Positions 34,184 to 47,976 of a stretch of 64,000 nucleotides of DNA are shown here, piece by piece. Origin of the DNA: Copromyces sp. CBS 386.78 (lineage: Eukaryota > Ascomycota > Sordariomycetes > Sordariales > Sordariaceae); NCBI GenBank assembly GCA_030685235.1, contig MU839092.1:494734-558733 (forward strand), written 5' to 3'. Position numbers and translations under genes: made by a program. The notes under the pieces are model-generated. The model saw only the letters and a program-made list of their open reading frames with translations. It was not told where the DNA came from and searched no databases. Numbering within the stretch: the stretch's first letter is position 1; every line of letters starts with the position of its first letter.

Positions 34184-35672
34184 TTACTGGGTGGCGCACT
34201 GGGGACCAGCACCATCATCCTCATCGTCATCATCTTCCCAGTCGTTTCCGTAGCGCGGGTCACCTTGGTGAGCGCCCATCTGAGTTTGAGTGTTAGCAAC
34301 AATTCTCTCCTTATGCATCCGAGAAGTCATCTTACCTGTTCGATATCGGCACCAGACTCATACTCCACGTCATCGATCTCCTCGGCCTCGATGGGCTTGG
34401 CCGGAGGAGGCAGGAGCTTCGTCAAAGCATCATACTGGCTGTCGTTCTGCATCCAACCATCTTCAGGGAACTCGATCTTCACAACCAGGTACAGATCGCC
34501 CTTCATATCACTCTTCTTCACCGGCATACCCTCGCCAGGGACCTTCAGGACATCACCGGGACGGAGAACCTTGCCACGGGGATGGTCGATGCGAATGCCT
34601 CTGCCGTCAAGGTGCTTGACAACAACACGCGAGAAGCCGCTCAAGGCCTCGATAAGGGTAACCTTGAGGTCGGCTGAGAGGTCACGGCCGATGCGAGTGA
34701 AGACGTCATGGGGCTCCTCGACAAGGTGGAAGATAAGATCTCCCGGGGCCTGATCCGGAAGCTGGTCTGCCTCTCCTTCCAAGACGATCCTATCGCCCTG
34801 CATGGAGCCGGGAGGAATGTAGAGCTCAAGAGCCTTGGTCTCCTTGCAAGTCCGCTTGCCCTTGCACTTCTTGCAGCGGTCCTTCTCCTTGTAGTGCATA
34901 CCAGAGCCGGAGCAGTGGTCGCAGGGAATGACAACTTGACGGGCCATGTTTGGGCCGATGGACTGGTAGGCCTCTACAAGGCCGCGCCCCTTACAGCGCT
35001 CGCAGTTGTTGGGCTTCACGTTCTCCTTGGCACCGCTGCCCTTGCACTGGCGGCAGACAACCTGCTTTTCGGCGGCGAACTTGACAGTCTTTCCCTTGTA
35101 CAGCTCCTCGAGTGAAACCTTGTAGGGCTGCTCCTCATCCGGGCTGCGCCTGGGGCGTCTAGGCATGCCGCCCATACCGCCCATACCGCCCATGCCACCC
35201 ATGCCAAACATGGCAGCAAAGATGTCATCCATGTTGCCGTGGCCATGGCCGCCTGGGCCTCCCCTCGAGGGGTCGAAAGCAGCCATACCGTGGACGTCGT
35301 ACATTTCGCGCTTCTCTTCATCGCTAAGGATCTCGTAGGCCTGGGCGATGGCCTTGAACTTGACTTCGGCTTCGGGGCGCTGGTCCTCGGGGACCTTGTC
35401 CGGATGGTGGATCAATGCGAGCTGGAGATCGAAGAGTCAGCTCAATATCTAGAAACTTAGACACGCGATGGTAGGCGTAGTGACTGGACTGACCTTGCGA
35501 TAAGCCTTCTTGATGTCATTAGGGCTAGCCGACTTGTCGACGCCGAGGATGGCTACACGAAGTCGAGTTAGTACATGGTGAAACCGAGTGCCGGCATGGC
35601 GGCTAAAGTGTATTCGGTGGCAGCCTCACCATAGAGATCGAGGTCGCCCTCGTCGCCGCTGTTGCTGCTCAT
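34184..35672 (-). CDS. ydj1: Type I (class A) DnaJ/Hsp40 co-chaperone, farnesylated
   Basis: Cytosolic Hsp70 co-chaperone of the Ydj1/Mas5/DNAJA class, which delivers unfolded clients and stimulates Hsp70 ATPase. Exons are 35630-35672, 35494-35552, 34336-35421 and 34184-34279, giving 427 residues. The J-domain shows the HPD triad ([12 protein letters not shown]). A Gly/Phe-rich linker with repeated GMGGM units follows, then a zinc-finger region with four Cys pairs ([32 protein letters not shown]) and the C-terminal beta domains. The last exon encodes an acidic stretch and ends CATQ, a CaaX box like the CASQ of yeast Ydj1. That implies farnesylation and membrane association. The N-terminus ([14 protein letters not shown]) is somewhat longer than in yeast. 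Confidence 0.96.
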
Positions 35673-38970
<3,298 letters not shown>

Positions 38971-39286
38971 AAGAGAAGGAAAGGGGATTTTAACGTGTAA
39001 GGTATCGAAAGCCTTGGGCCTGTGATTATAGCTGTTGAGCCGTGTATTATTACTTTTTGTCTCGATCTAACCTTGGATCTAAGTTTTCACGGGCATGCAT
39101 TGGGCTATCATCTCCAGTTTGTCCGTTCGGTCCTGTTGCCCCTAGCGATCCTCATATGTCTCCCTCAGTTTTAACATGCGGATATCTCTTTCATGCTACC
39201 CATAATAGCACTTTGCTTTCCCTCCCCGTTTCAGACGCTCCTGTCAACAATGTTTATCATTGTCCACACTTCAGCCCCTAAGGATA
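38971..39286. terminator. Shared 3' region of convergent GluRS and CSN5 genes
   Basis: The stops are 316 bases apart and face each other, so both 3' UTRs and poly(A) sites must lie here and may overlap. The sequence is T-rich on the plus strand around 39040-39060. No gene. Confidence 0.5.
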
Positions 39287-40381
39287 TCATGGGTTCTCAG
39301 GCTGAGCACCCTGCGCTTGCCCACGGCAGCCACAGCCAAACACCTTGCCTTTGACCTCCGCCGCCATCAGCCCAGACCTCTCCTTTGCAGCAATCTGCTT
39401 CACCTCGCCGAGCAACTTTTCAACGTTCTGATCGACCGCATCACTCTTGGGTCCTTTTTGTCCAGTCGTTGAGAGCATCTCAATTGTTTTCGAAGCCTTC
39501 GAAATCCGGGATCCCAAATCCACCATCTGGCTGCTCGTGTAGTCCCTGTTGGTAAGCAGCGGGTTCTGGGCAAGCGTCTGCACCCAGTACTTATTCCACA
39601 ACGTCTCCAACAGCTTACTATCGAGCGTGCTCTTGAAGTGCTCAACATCGAGCGCGTAATACCGATGACTGTGGGCGCCAAAGTCCTCCACTTTGTTCAG
39701 AGGGACGCTCTGTCCATCACCCGTCGTCGCGTTTGTCGCCACGGGAGGCTTAACGCCTTCTGGAATTGTCCTAAACGCGCCGATCTCAACCTTGTTCTGA
39801 CTGACCGTCCTGTCGGGGTCGATGACCACTGCCACGAAGGGCTCGTTGAACTGCTGCTGCAGGGATTGGGTGCCGACGTCGATGCCGCTTAGCCAGCAGC
39901 CGTAGCCCGGGTGTGAGTGGTACCATCCGATGACGTTCTCGTGGCGGTTCTCCTCACGGCAGAGGCGGAGGTATTCGACCATGTACTCGTTTGCTTCGTC
40001 CTGGGCGTTGACGCGGGTTTCTGTTCCCTCTACGGGTAAACGGTAGGCGTCGGTGATCACCATGGTGCTACCCTCAATGTAGCCCTGCATCATGCCCATG
40101 ACCTCGAGGTTGCCACCGGAACGGGCGTGCATGACCATCTTGATCATGGCGACGGAGGAGATGCGGACGGTTTTGAAGTATTTGTGATCGGTGGTCCATG
40201 GTCGTGCGTTGACAACGGCTTTGTGAGCTTCTGCGTCGTAGGCGTAAAGGGCATCGCGTTGGACGTCCACAAGGCCGGGGTTCGGTGGCAGCTCTATGAT
40301 GGGGGTGGAGAGGTTAGCTGCCGTGAAGAGGTAGTGCAACAAGGAGTTCCGTTACTTTGCGCCCACGCAGAACTTACCCAT
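39287..40381 (-). CDS. csn5: COP9 signalosome subunit 5 (JAMM deneddylase)
   Basis: Catalytic metalloprotease of the COP9 signalosome, which removes Nedd8 from cullins and so tunes SCF ubiquitin ligases. Exon 1 is only 40378-40381 (ATGG) and exon 2 is 39287-40317, giving 344 residues. The MPN+ domain begins around [29 protein letters not shown], which supplies the conserved Glu. The JAMM zinc motif is intact as [14 protein letters not shown]. Further family sequence includes [18 protein letters not shown] and [11 protein letters not shown]. The C-terminus ends in a short Cys/Gly/Gln-rich tail ([18 protein letters not shown]). The tiny first exon is supported by the consensus donor GTAAGT and by the clean MANLSTP start it yields. 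Confidence 0.96.
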
Positions 40382-41256
40382 CTTGCCAAACGGTTGCTCT
40401 CGCCGAGCTGGTATAAGGTAGCTTGGGTTACCGCGAAAGCTTTGGGCGCGATATCGCGATGTTTTCCTGATGAATTGGTGTAGTAGGGTCGAAAGAGGAT
40501 ACAGATTGCTTTGTCAGATACAATCGAAGAAAAACAGCAGTTTCTCGTTGGATGATGATGCGTAACAGGCAACGATGCAAGCTGGACGCCCGGGCACGTT
40601 GAGTGGAAGTGGAAGCTCGAGTGCGGCAGGCAGTGGCATTCAACCTCAGGTGGGGCGGGGTCGAATTACGGCGGGGCTCTGGGGGGTCCAGCGAAAGATA
40701 CAGCCCGGGTTTGGTGAAGCTGATAAGCTTTTACCTAATCAGCCATCAAGGTTCTACTGCAAAAGGCACCACCTACTAAGACCTCTCAACGGGCGTCGAA
40801 GCCACGACAATGTCATTCGGAACTCGGTGTGCCAAAGTACAGCTCAAAAACTCAGTTGTAGAAATGGGAGGTTATGGTTACCACGGGTTGAGTAGTTGGA
40901 CAGTGAGTCGTAGGCAGAGAGTGTACGTTATATCCACATAGGCCTCTGACGTTACGGACAGCCTGCCAGGCTCCCAGGTTATTTCTCACAACGCTTTGTA
41001 TAGCATCACCGTACATCTTACAATCACATGCCATCATAATGACAAGATGAAGCACCCGTCAAGAAGTGTACTTAGGAAGTTCCTGTTCATCAATACCACA
41101 GCCGCTCCTGGGAAGTCTACGCCGGGTAACCTTGTCCTGTGTCACACATATGTCTGTCCTGTCTTCGAACTTTTCCTCAGTACCGCTCAACAGCCTTCCG
41201 CGAATATAAATCTCTCCCATACCCATTCCCTTCTGCTTCTTCGCTGTGGCATCCTT
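40382..41256. promoter_or_regulatory. CSN5 promoter and prephenate dehydrogenase 3' region
   Basis: The CSN5 upstream sequence fills most of this 875-bp gap, and the 3' UTR of the next minus-strand gene lies at its far end. Open frames are short and unremarkable. Confidence 0.45.
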
Positions 41257-43128
41257 TTAATCCTTCTCATCACTCGCCAGAACAGCCTTGATCATCGCGT
41301 TACCAACCTCTACCGCTCCCTTGAACCTCGGCTCAAAGAAAGCCTGGGTAACCGCAAACCGCTCCCTCCAGGTCTCGAACTGCCTGAGACCAACACACTC
41401 AGCCCAGCCCGCAGCCGCAATGGTAAACTGCAAGTCGTCCCTTCGGAAAGTGCGATCCTCGATGCCGACCTTCAAGCACTCATCCAGCAGTCCCGGGGTC
41501 CTGAACAAGTGCTCGGTGACGCCCAGCCAGAGCCGGAACAGGGGAGTTGAGCAGATCATGTGGTCGTACGGCACGATGCCCAGGGCGCTCCAGCAGTCGA
41601 CCATGGCCAGCAGCGAGAGATGGTTGTTAGGCAGGGACGGAGCCGAAGGGCCGGCGTTCTCGGGCGGGCGGAGGCTAAACTGGTCGAGTACGTCGTCGCG
41701 GAGGAGAGGCTTGCTTTCCCACTTGGGGCTGCCCTCGGCGCCGAAGACCTTTTCCTTGGCGGCGTAGACGCGGGCGCGGAGCTCGTCGGCGCGACCCTCC
41801 AGCATGAGGTAGAACAGCTCGGTGGTGGACTTGGCGAACTGGGCGATCTGCTTGTGGGCTTCGGGGTTGAGGATGGCGAGGCCGGCATAGACGTGCCACT
41901 TTTGGGCGTAGATGCGGAGCATGAGGTTGATCTTGACGTTTTCGATGCCGCCGACATAACGGGTTCCCTCCCAGGGGAATTGCTTGGTTGCGTGCCAGGC
42001 CTTGCCCATGCTGAGGAAAGCAGCGTGGGTGACGGCTTGGGTATCGGCCGTGATGCGGTCGTGTTCCTCGGCGCTCAGGTAGACAACCTTGGAGTTGAGG
42101 CAGGAGAGTACATGCTCGACCTTGGCGAAAGACTCGTCGGAGGCGCGATGCTTGATGAGCACCAACGGCTGGCCCTTGGCATCGACATTGGGGCCGTGGA
42201 GGGAGTGGCAGGATACGATGTCAACGTCGGCGGGCAGGTACTTTTCGAAGGCCTTGATCTCGGGGTCTTTACAGGACGTCTGGCCGCCAACGATGGCACC
42301 GAGCTTGGTCGCTAGAAACGAGGCATACGGTTAAGGTCAGGTCTACGCGATGAAAGAGAAGTCATGGCAACACACATGGACCATACTGGGCGACGACACG
42401 ATCAATGACCGCCGCCTCAACACTGTAGATGATGTAATCGCTGGCGCGAGACACGAGATGACCGTTGCGGAGGATGTGTATATTGTTCTAGAAAGCAAAA
42501 TATGAAGACTCAGCACTGATTCTGCTGTAGAGAGATCGGGGTAAATGTGTGCGACCGTACATTCCCCTCGAACTCTTTGACCAGCTCATCATATTTCTCT
42601 TCCCTGTCGCAGGCCATGATCCTGGAAAGGATCGTTAGCTAACCAACTCCTGATCATGCTACAACACTAAGGATCTGTTGATATCTGGTCAGCGCGAGTC
42701 CCTTACAAAAGCTGATAGAAAAAAAGATGTGTGAAGATGTGTTTGTTTCAGACGAAAATTGTAAGGTAGCTGAGATTTTTCATCATGGAAAGCTCCCTAC
42801 ACAAACTGGGACCGGAACGGTTGACCAGCCGTGACAGGCGCGATACTCTAGCCAAATGCACTCAAGTCATCATGTTATGGGTGTGGCGGGAAATGAGAAA
42901 AATGTTGGAACATACCATTTCAAAGCTGCGTGAGATTGTCGTAGGCTAGTCGCGGTGAAAGGCTCCGCGAGGGGCCTGGAAGTGATAGACAATGAGACGA
43001 GCGAGGAAGAATTATTACCTCCAACCTGCGCTGCTGAGTCTCCGGGCGTACATCTTGCCCATATCACCCATGCCAATCAGGCCGACAGTGAAGCCAGCCA
43101 TCTTGGAGGGTTGCGATGTCGAAGCCAT
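41257..43128 (-). CDS. tyr1: Prephenate dehydrogenase (NADP+)
   Basis: Converts prephenate to 4-hydroxyphenylpyruvate, the step committing chorismate-derived carbon to tyrosine. Exons are 43019-43128, 42561-42621, 42376-42487 and 41257-42311, which give 445 residues. The N-terminus has the Rossmann nucleotide-binding motif GLIGMGDMGKMYARRL. Then come NGHLVSRASDYIIYSVEA, AIVGGQTSCKDPEIKAFE, the substrate-site region SCHSLHGPNVDAKGQPLVLIKHR, and THAAFLSMGKAW. The rest is the helical dimerisation domain of the fungal TyrA/Tyr1 family. All introns are GT-AG and in phase. It is divergent from the ATS1-like gene. Confidence 0.94.
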
Positions 43129-43593
43129 GTTGATGCGTGTGTTGTTTCTCTTTCCAGTAAAACCGGTCGCTTGCGGCAGCTATCACATCGTCACACAAGA
43201 TCCTCGGCACCAATGAAGCACTCGCTCGATGATCGCGCGAGAAGCAATGGGTGAGGCTGCGTTGCTGTTGCTGGCTTTGTGGTTCGGAAGGAAGAAATTT
43301 TCAATTCGGGAGCCGCAAGGTGGGATTTTAAAGTGACTGGAAAATCTTGGGGCTTGTCCCCACTTTGATTTGCACTTGAAAGCTCGGACCATTTTGACCC
43401 GACACCGCAAATGGAGCCACCCTTCCGAACTTGGCGGACCGAACCAGGACTCCACCTATGTCCCGGCCCGGCACCGGCTGCGGAAGCTGCAATGAATGCC
43501 GTCATCCTTGTCGCCACGGGGACGCTTCTAAGAAAACAGCAAGTCAACAACACTGCACCGCGTTCAGCCCGCCACTCGATAAATCATTTCACA
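43129..43593. promoter_or_regulatory. Divergent promoter, tyr1 / ATS1-like
   Basis: A 465-bp gap between two divergent starts. The ATS1-like frame stays open upstream to 43411 with another ATG, but that extension (EPPFRTWRTEPGLHLCPG) does not resemble RCC1 proteins and is treated as leader. No other feature is seen. Confidence 0.5.
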
Positions 43594-44703
43594 ATGCTGT
43601 TACTATTCGCTCTTGGGTCTAACGGTTCCGGCCAGCTGGGCATCGGCCACAAAGAAGACGTTTCCGTTCCAAAGGATGCCCATTTTGATGCAGACCTCCC
43701 GGCTACCACCTCCATCGCTAAGATTGCTGCCGGAGGTAACCACACGATAATACTGACTACGACGGGCGACGTCTACTGGAGCGGAGACCCAAATACCGGC
43801 GCCTGCGGCAAGTTCACCCAAACGCAAATCTCGCAGCCTCCTCGATTTTATCCCGTCGATTTTTCATCTGTGTCATCACCCCAAGACCCATTCGGGGTAG
43901 GTCTCGTTGCAGCTACCTGGGAAGCGAGCATCTTTACCCGCCTGGATGCCCAGGGCCGCAATACCAGAATCTACTCTTGCGGCACCGGCCAGAAAGGAGA
44001 GCTAGGCTTGGGCAACTTCATCTTCCGCACGGCTACTCCGTCTCTTATCCCAGATTTTCCTCCCCCAGGCACGGAGGTTGTCGATCTCGCCGCTTGTATG
44101 GGCCATGTCGTTGCGGTCTTAGGCAATGGTGACGTTTGGGGGTGGGGTAATGGCCGGAAGGGTCAGATCGGAGCGCCAGAGGACATCGTTCACTCACCCC
44201 GGAAAATTGAGGGTTTGAGCTTCAAGGTTGTGAAAGCTGTCTGTGGAAAGGAGTTCACATGCTTTCTGGGAAGTCCAGGAAGCGGTAACATCATGGTCCT
44301 TGGGTCAGACAAATGGGGAATCAAGGCTAGAGTCCCGGGCCAGGTTGCCGGATGGCGAGAGGTTGGCGCCAGTTGGGGCAATCTGTTCATCTTGAAGGCA
44401 GATGGAAGCCTGCTGAGCTGGGGTCGAAATGACCATGGTCAACTCGCTCCCGACAATCTGTCCCAAGTCAAACATATTGCGGTGGGGAGCGAACACGTAC
44501 TGGCTTTGAGCGAGGAGGGTGATGTCACAGCATGGGGATGGGGTGAACACGGCAACTGCGGACCGCTCAGTACTTCGGCTGCCACAAAGGGTCAGCAGAA
44601 CGTTATTGCGTCGTCCAAGTTCATTCCTCCGGGCGCTAAAATAGCCACTATTGGAGCCGGATGCGCAACCAGTTGGGTGGCCATACAGATGCCGTCAACT
44701 TAG
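43594..44703 (+). CDS. ATS1: RCC1-repeat protein, ATS1/KTI13-like
   Basis: Single-exon, 369-residue seven-bladed propeller protein of the RCC1 family. The N-terminal LLLFALGSNGSGQLGIGHKEDVSVP and the size near 350 residues match yeast Ats1/Kti13. That protein works with Kti11/Dph3 in electron transfer for diphthamide synthesis and Elongator-dependent tRNA wobble modification. RCC1 signatures recur: IAAGGNHTIILTTTGDVYWSG, YSCGTGQKGELGLGN, DVWGWGNGRKGQIG, LLSWGRNDHGQL, and VTAWGWGEHGNCG. The start at 43594 gives the canonical first blade. Function is inferred from family resemblance; a generic RCC1 protein remains possible. Its stop is 95 bases from the stop of convergent RAD9, so the 3' UTRs likely overlap. 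Confidence 0.82.
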   Translation: MLLLFALGSNGSGQLGIGHKEDVSVPKDAHFDADLPATTSIAKIAAGGNHTIILTTTGDVYWSGDPNTGACGKFTQTQISQPPRFYPVDFSSVSSPQDPFGVGLVAATWEASIFTRLDAQGRNTRIYSCGTGQKGELGLGNFIFRTATPSLIPDFPPPGTEVVDLAACMGHVVAVLGNGDVWGWGNGRKGQIGAPEDIVHSPRKIEGLSFKVVKAVCGKEFTCFLGSPGSGNIMVLGSDKWGIKARVPGQVAGWREVGASWGNLFILKADGSLLSWGRNDHGQLAPDNLSQVKHIAVGSEHVLALSEEGDVTAWGWGEHGNCGPLSTSAATKGQQNVIASSKFIPPGAKIATIGAGCATSWVAIQMPST

Positions 44704-44798
44704 AGCCTGGGAACAGAGATGCCGAGGAAGACTGACAAGCGGTACGTGACAGTACATGACAAAACTGCTATCCCCTAAGCGCTACTTGGTTTACCTCG

Positions 44799-46524
44799 TC
44801 AAGCGGAAAACAATCCAAAGCGTCGGACCTGGTCTTCAGTTAGTATAAAACAAAAAGCACAAGGAACAACATATTGCATGCCTCTGAGAGCTGCTGGGTT
44901 GGCTCGAGTCCCCCAGCAAGTCTTTCTGGTTCATTGCCGGGCACAGCCGGTCGTGCCAGTAAACTACTGATTCGCAAGGATGACTGGTTCTGGAATGGAT
45001 GTTAGCCATTTTCCTGCAAACTAGAGGAAACAGGCGTAAAAGTACCGGCTCGCCCGTTGCATTCCACTCTACTCTGGCGTTGTCTACCTCATCATCGTCC
45101 TCACGATCCACGGGCTCCCACTGCTGGTCTTCGTCGTCTTGTTCAACAAACAGTGGTGAATCTGATCGATCAGACCTGGCGGTCACCGGGGCTCGAGGCG
45201 GTACGGGTGGTGGTCTAATTTCGAATTGCGTCTGTCGTGGTCGTGGAGAGATCTTTTGTTGAGGAGGATTCTGCACTGGCATTGGGGCTTCTTGGGCCTG
45301 GTTGCCTGCAGCAGAGCCCTCAGGCTTGGACACAGGACTCGGGCCCGGACCCGGTTTTGGGGTCTTTGAAGCCCTCGCTCTGGTATTTTTGTGCTTCTGG
45401 GTGATGGCATCCTGTTCTCCAACCGTCATGAGGATGAACTCACACAGGATACCGTCCGCACTATAAGACAACTTCATCGGCCGTCCGGGCTCCGAGTAGT
45501 AGGTTGCGAGTTCTCCGCTGGTTATTTGAGCGTGTTGGAGAATGGCACGGAAATCTTTGACACTAATGATGATGTGAAGCTTGTCTTGCACATTAACATC
45601 GTCAAACTCGGCCATTTCCACGGAAATGTTGGTGTGAAGCGGCTTCTTGAGGACAGCTTTTTACGCCATTGTCAGCATCGTCTAACTTGGGTTGAAGTGA
45701 TATCTCACAAACCTTCATTGCTATTAGGCCCACGCTTTTGCAACTTTTCCGTGAAGCAGGTGAAGTTCACAACACGATCGTCATCATCCGTGTTTATATC
45801 AAGCAACTCGATACCCGGACCGAAATGATCCATGAGTTGTCGCAGTGTGTTGGATGAAATCGACCAGCGATTCGCAGCCTCGTCCTTAGCAAACTTGGCA
45901 TGAGTTGGTAGCTTTGACTCGAACGGTAGAGAGTGAGACGCGGTGATTCCTGTAACGCTGTGAGCTTTGTGGGTATGATGACTATGGTAGGAAGCGTTAT
46001 ATACCGTTCCTGCAAGAGACTCTTGCAATCAACCGGCTCTTCTTGCCAGGGCCATCGTCAATGGCAACATCACAGCGCTCTATGGAAGCATCTTTATCTC
46101 GTGCAGAATCACTGCCTTGACGAGAACGAAAAATAGGCAAGAGGGACTGGGAGAATTTGTTAGGAGATGCAAAGAACAGGGGTTCTAGGACTGAGCACTC
46201 ACTCGAATGTAGAGCTGGCAGAAGAATCTGTCACGATACTGGGCATTTCCCTCGAAATGGTAACGGGAGAAGAACCTGTTGGCGGCAAAGGTGAAGCAAA
46301 CGTATGCTGACTTTGAAATGTTTAGAGTGGTCAAGGTAAGCTAAGAGACAAATGTGTTAACAGCCGTAATCTTTCGAGAAGAGATATCGGTGAATCCTTC
46401 ACGAACGTACCTTGTCCTTTCTTGCTTCCAAGCAGACATCATCACTGAACTTGTACAGGCAGGCGAGGGCGTCGTGGAAAACAGAGACGCCTTCCTCGCT
46501 GAGCGTGAAGTTCAAGATTACCAT
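44799..46524 (-). CDS. rad9: Checkpoint clamp subunit Rad9
   Basis: Subunit of the PCNA-like 9-1-1 clamp that loads at damaged DNA and activates the ATR-type checkpoint kinase. Seven exons on the minus strand (46411-46524, 46203-46340, 46005-46146, 45713-45949, 45046-45656, 44882-44989, 44799-44828) join in frame to 459 residues. The N-terminus MVILNFTLSEEGVSVFHDALACLYKF and FSRYHFEGNAQYRDRFFCQLYIR are typical Rad9 clamp sequence, as are LQPTAGL-equivalent MKLSYSADGILCEFILMT. The tail is Pro/Ser/Asp-rich (disordered, likely phosphorylated). The protein ends PTQQLSEVRRFGLFSA, the conserved fungal C-terminus. The last intron has a GC donor and a perfect TACTAAC branch site. Confidence 0.93.
44829..44881 (-). 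other. GC-AG intron in rad9
   Basis: A 53-nt intron with donor GAG|GCATGCAAT, a perfect TACTAAC branch site and acceptor GACCAG|GTC. It is the only junction that joins PTQQLSE in frame to the conserved VRRFGLF ending. Without splicing the frame would instead end in an unrelated hydrophobic tail. Confidence 0.8.
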
Positions 46525-47976
46525 TTTTGTCCGCCGTGTGGCAAATAGCCAGTCGATTTATCTTCTTTTGACCAGAAGGGGTTTTTCGAGTTTTCAGATC
46601 CAGCCGCTCAACCACCCGCATCAATTCAGCGATCTCTGTTGTGGTTAACAGAAGGAAGGGAGCTTGGACCGGAGGGTGATGGAAACCAAGTCAAGGGCCA
46701 ACGAGTGTGCTACGAGTGCTCCTTCCCTTCGTGATGGAAAACCTCAACGCTGTGCCACAGGCGGGAGGGTGCAAGGGGCCAACTGTTGCACCCTCAGCTT
46801 TCACGTTTGCAGCGTGTTGGAACACGTTTGGAGCGGTAAATTTCACTGCCTACCCACTATCAGCCAAATCCAGGGCAGGGCGCTCGGTCGTCTCCCAGAC
46901 TTCACCGATGACATCTCTCCCACTCGCGTCTTCGTGTAGCTTGAAGCCAAACTCGAGAAGGCAAAATCTACCATGACAAGTTCAAAACATATGGGAGCTC
47001 CCCATTATTTTGCGACGATCTTTCTTTGCTGGATTCCGTCTGAATTTCAAGAAGTGATCTGGTAGTACTTTTCAAGCAGTAACAATTAACTCGATCTGAT
47101 TGGCTATCTTCTCGACCCTTGCGGGGTCACTGGATTTCTGAGGCAACACCAGCACTGGTCAACACTTCCGAGCAGCCAAACACGATTCTGAAAACACCAG
47201 CTTGGAAAGCTGTGAATGAAAGCACACACGCAGTTCTGGATTACCGCTGAGCGCGCTCTGATCATTTTTCCATGTGCATCAACCAAGGGTTCTGGTGCCC
47301 TATTTACTGCCAAAAAATTGACATCCGGTCTTCAAAATCTTCAACCTTCTCACCCCTATGTTCAAAAACCGCCCAAGTCGCTTTGACAATTGGGACACGC
47401 CCATCTCGTCTTCTGCTTCCCCCTTCTGACCAAATAATTGCGCCTTTTGTCCATTTGGTCAATTCCCCCGCGAAGCTGAGCCGAAAAAATCCGTCGCCGT
47501 CCGACTGGTCTACGTCGTCGACAAGTGCGTTATAGGAACCCAGCAAGGAAGACAGCCACATTCAGAAGCCGACTTTGTCGTGAGCATTACAGCTGGACGT
47601 GGGCATCGTCACGGTATATTCGACCTTCAATTTATCTTCGCAGCCACTCCTCCACAACCAGCCTGGGCGGTCCGGATTTTTCTTCAAGGCTCCTGTTGGT
47701 CACACCAGTGCCTCATTCTGCTTGTCGAGATAACCCACTCTCCCACAGTTCCTTTGAGTTCCGCTTCAAGATCGGGGTGCTTTTTCGTCTCTCTCTCTCC
47801 ATATCACAATACTAAGTTGATACTTGTTACCGTAACTGCTTCTCCAGTTCCTCTCAACCTTGCAATATTTTTCTGACATTTTACCCAGACAAATTTAATA
47901 AAGCCATCCTCTTCCGCCGGGCCGTGGGCAACTATCCTGCATCTCGCATTCCCTCTTCCATGTCATCACATGTTCC
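46525..47976. promoter_or_regulatory. Divergent region, rad9 / F-box gene
   Basis: The two genes start in opposite directions across this 1.45-kb gap. The part nearest the F-box gene (47580-47960) is CT-rich and leader-like. No exon or RNA gene is supported. Confidence 0.45.

Noticed and set aside
41560..42315. 251-codon plus-strand frame
   Set aside because: Antisense of prephenate dehydrogenase; no start context or domain.
43411..43593. N-terminal extension of the ATS1-like protein to 43411
   Set aside because: The extension does not resemble RCC1 proteins, while 43594 gives the canonical first blade.
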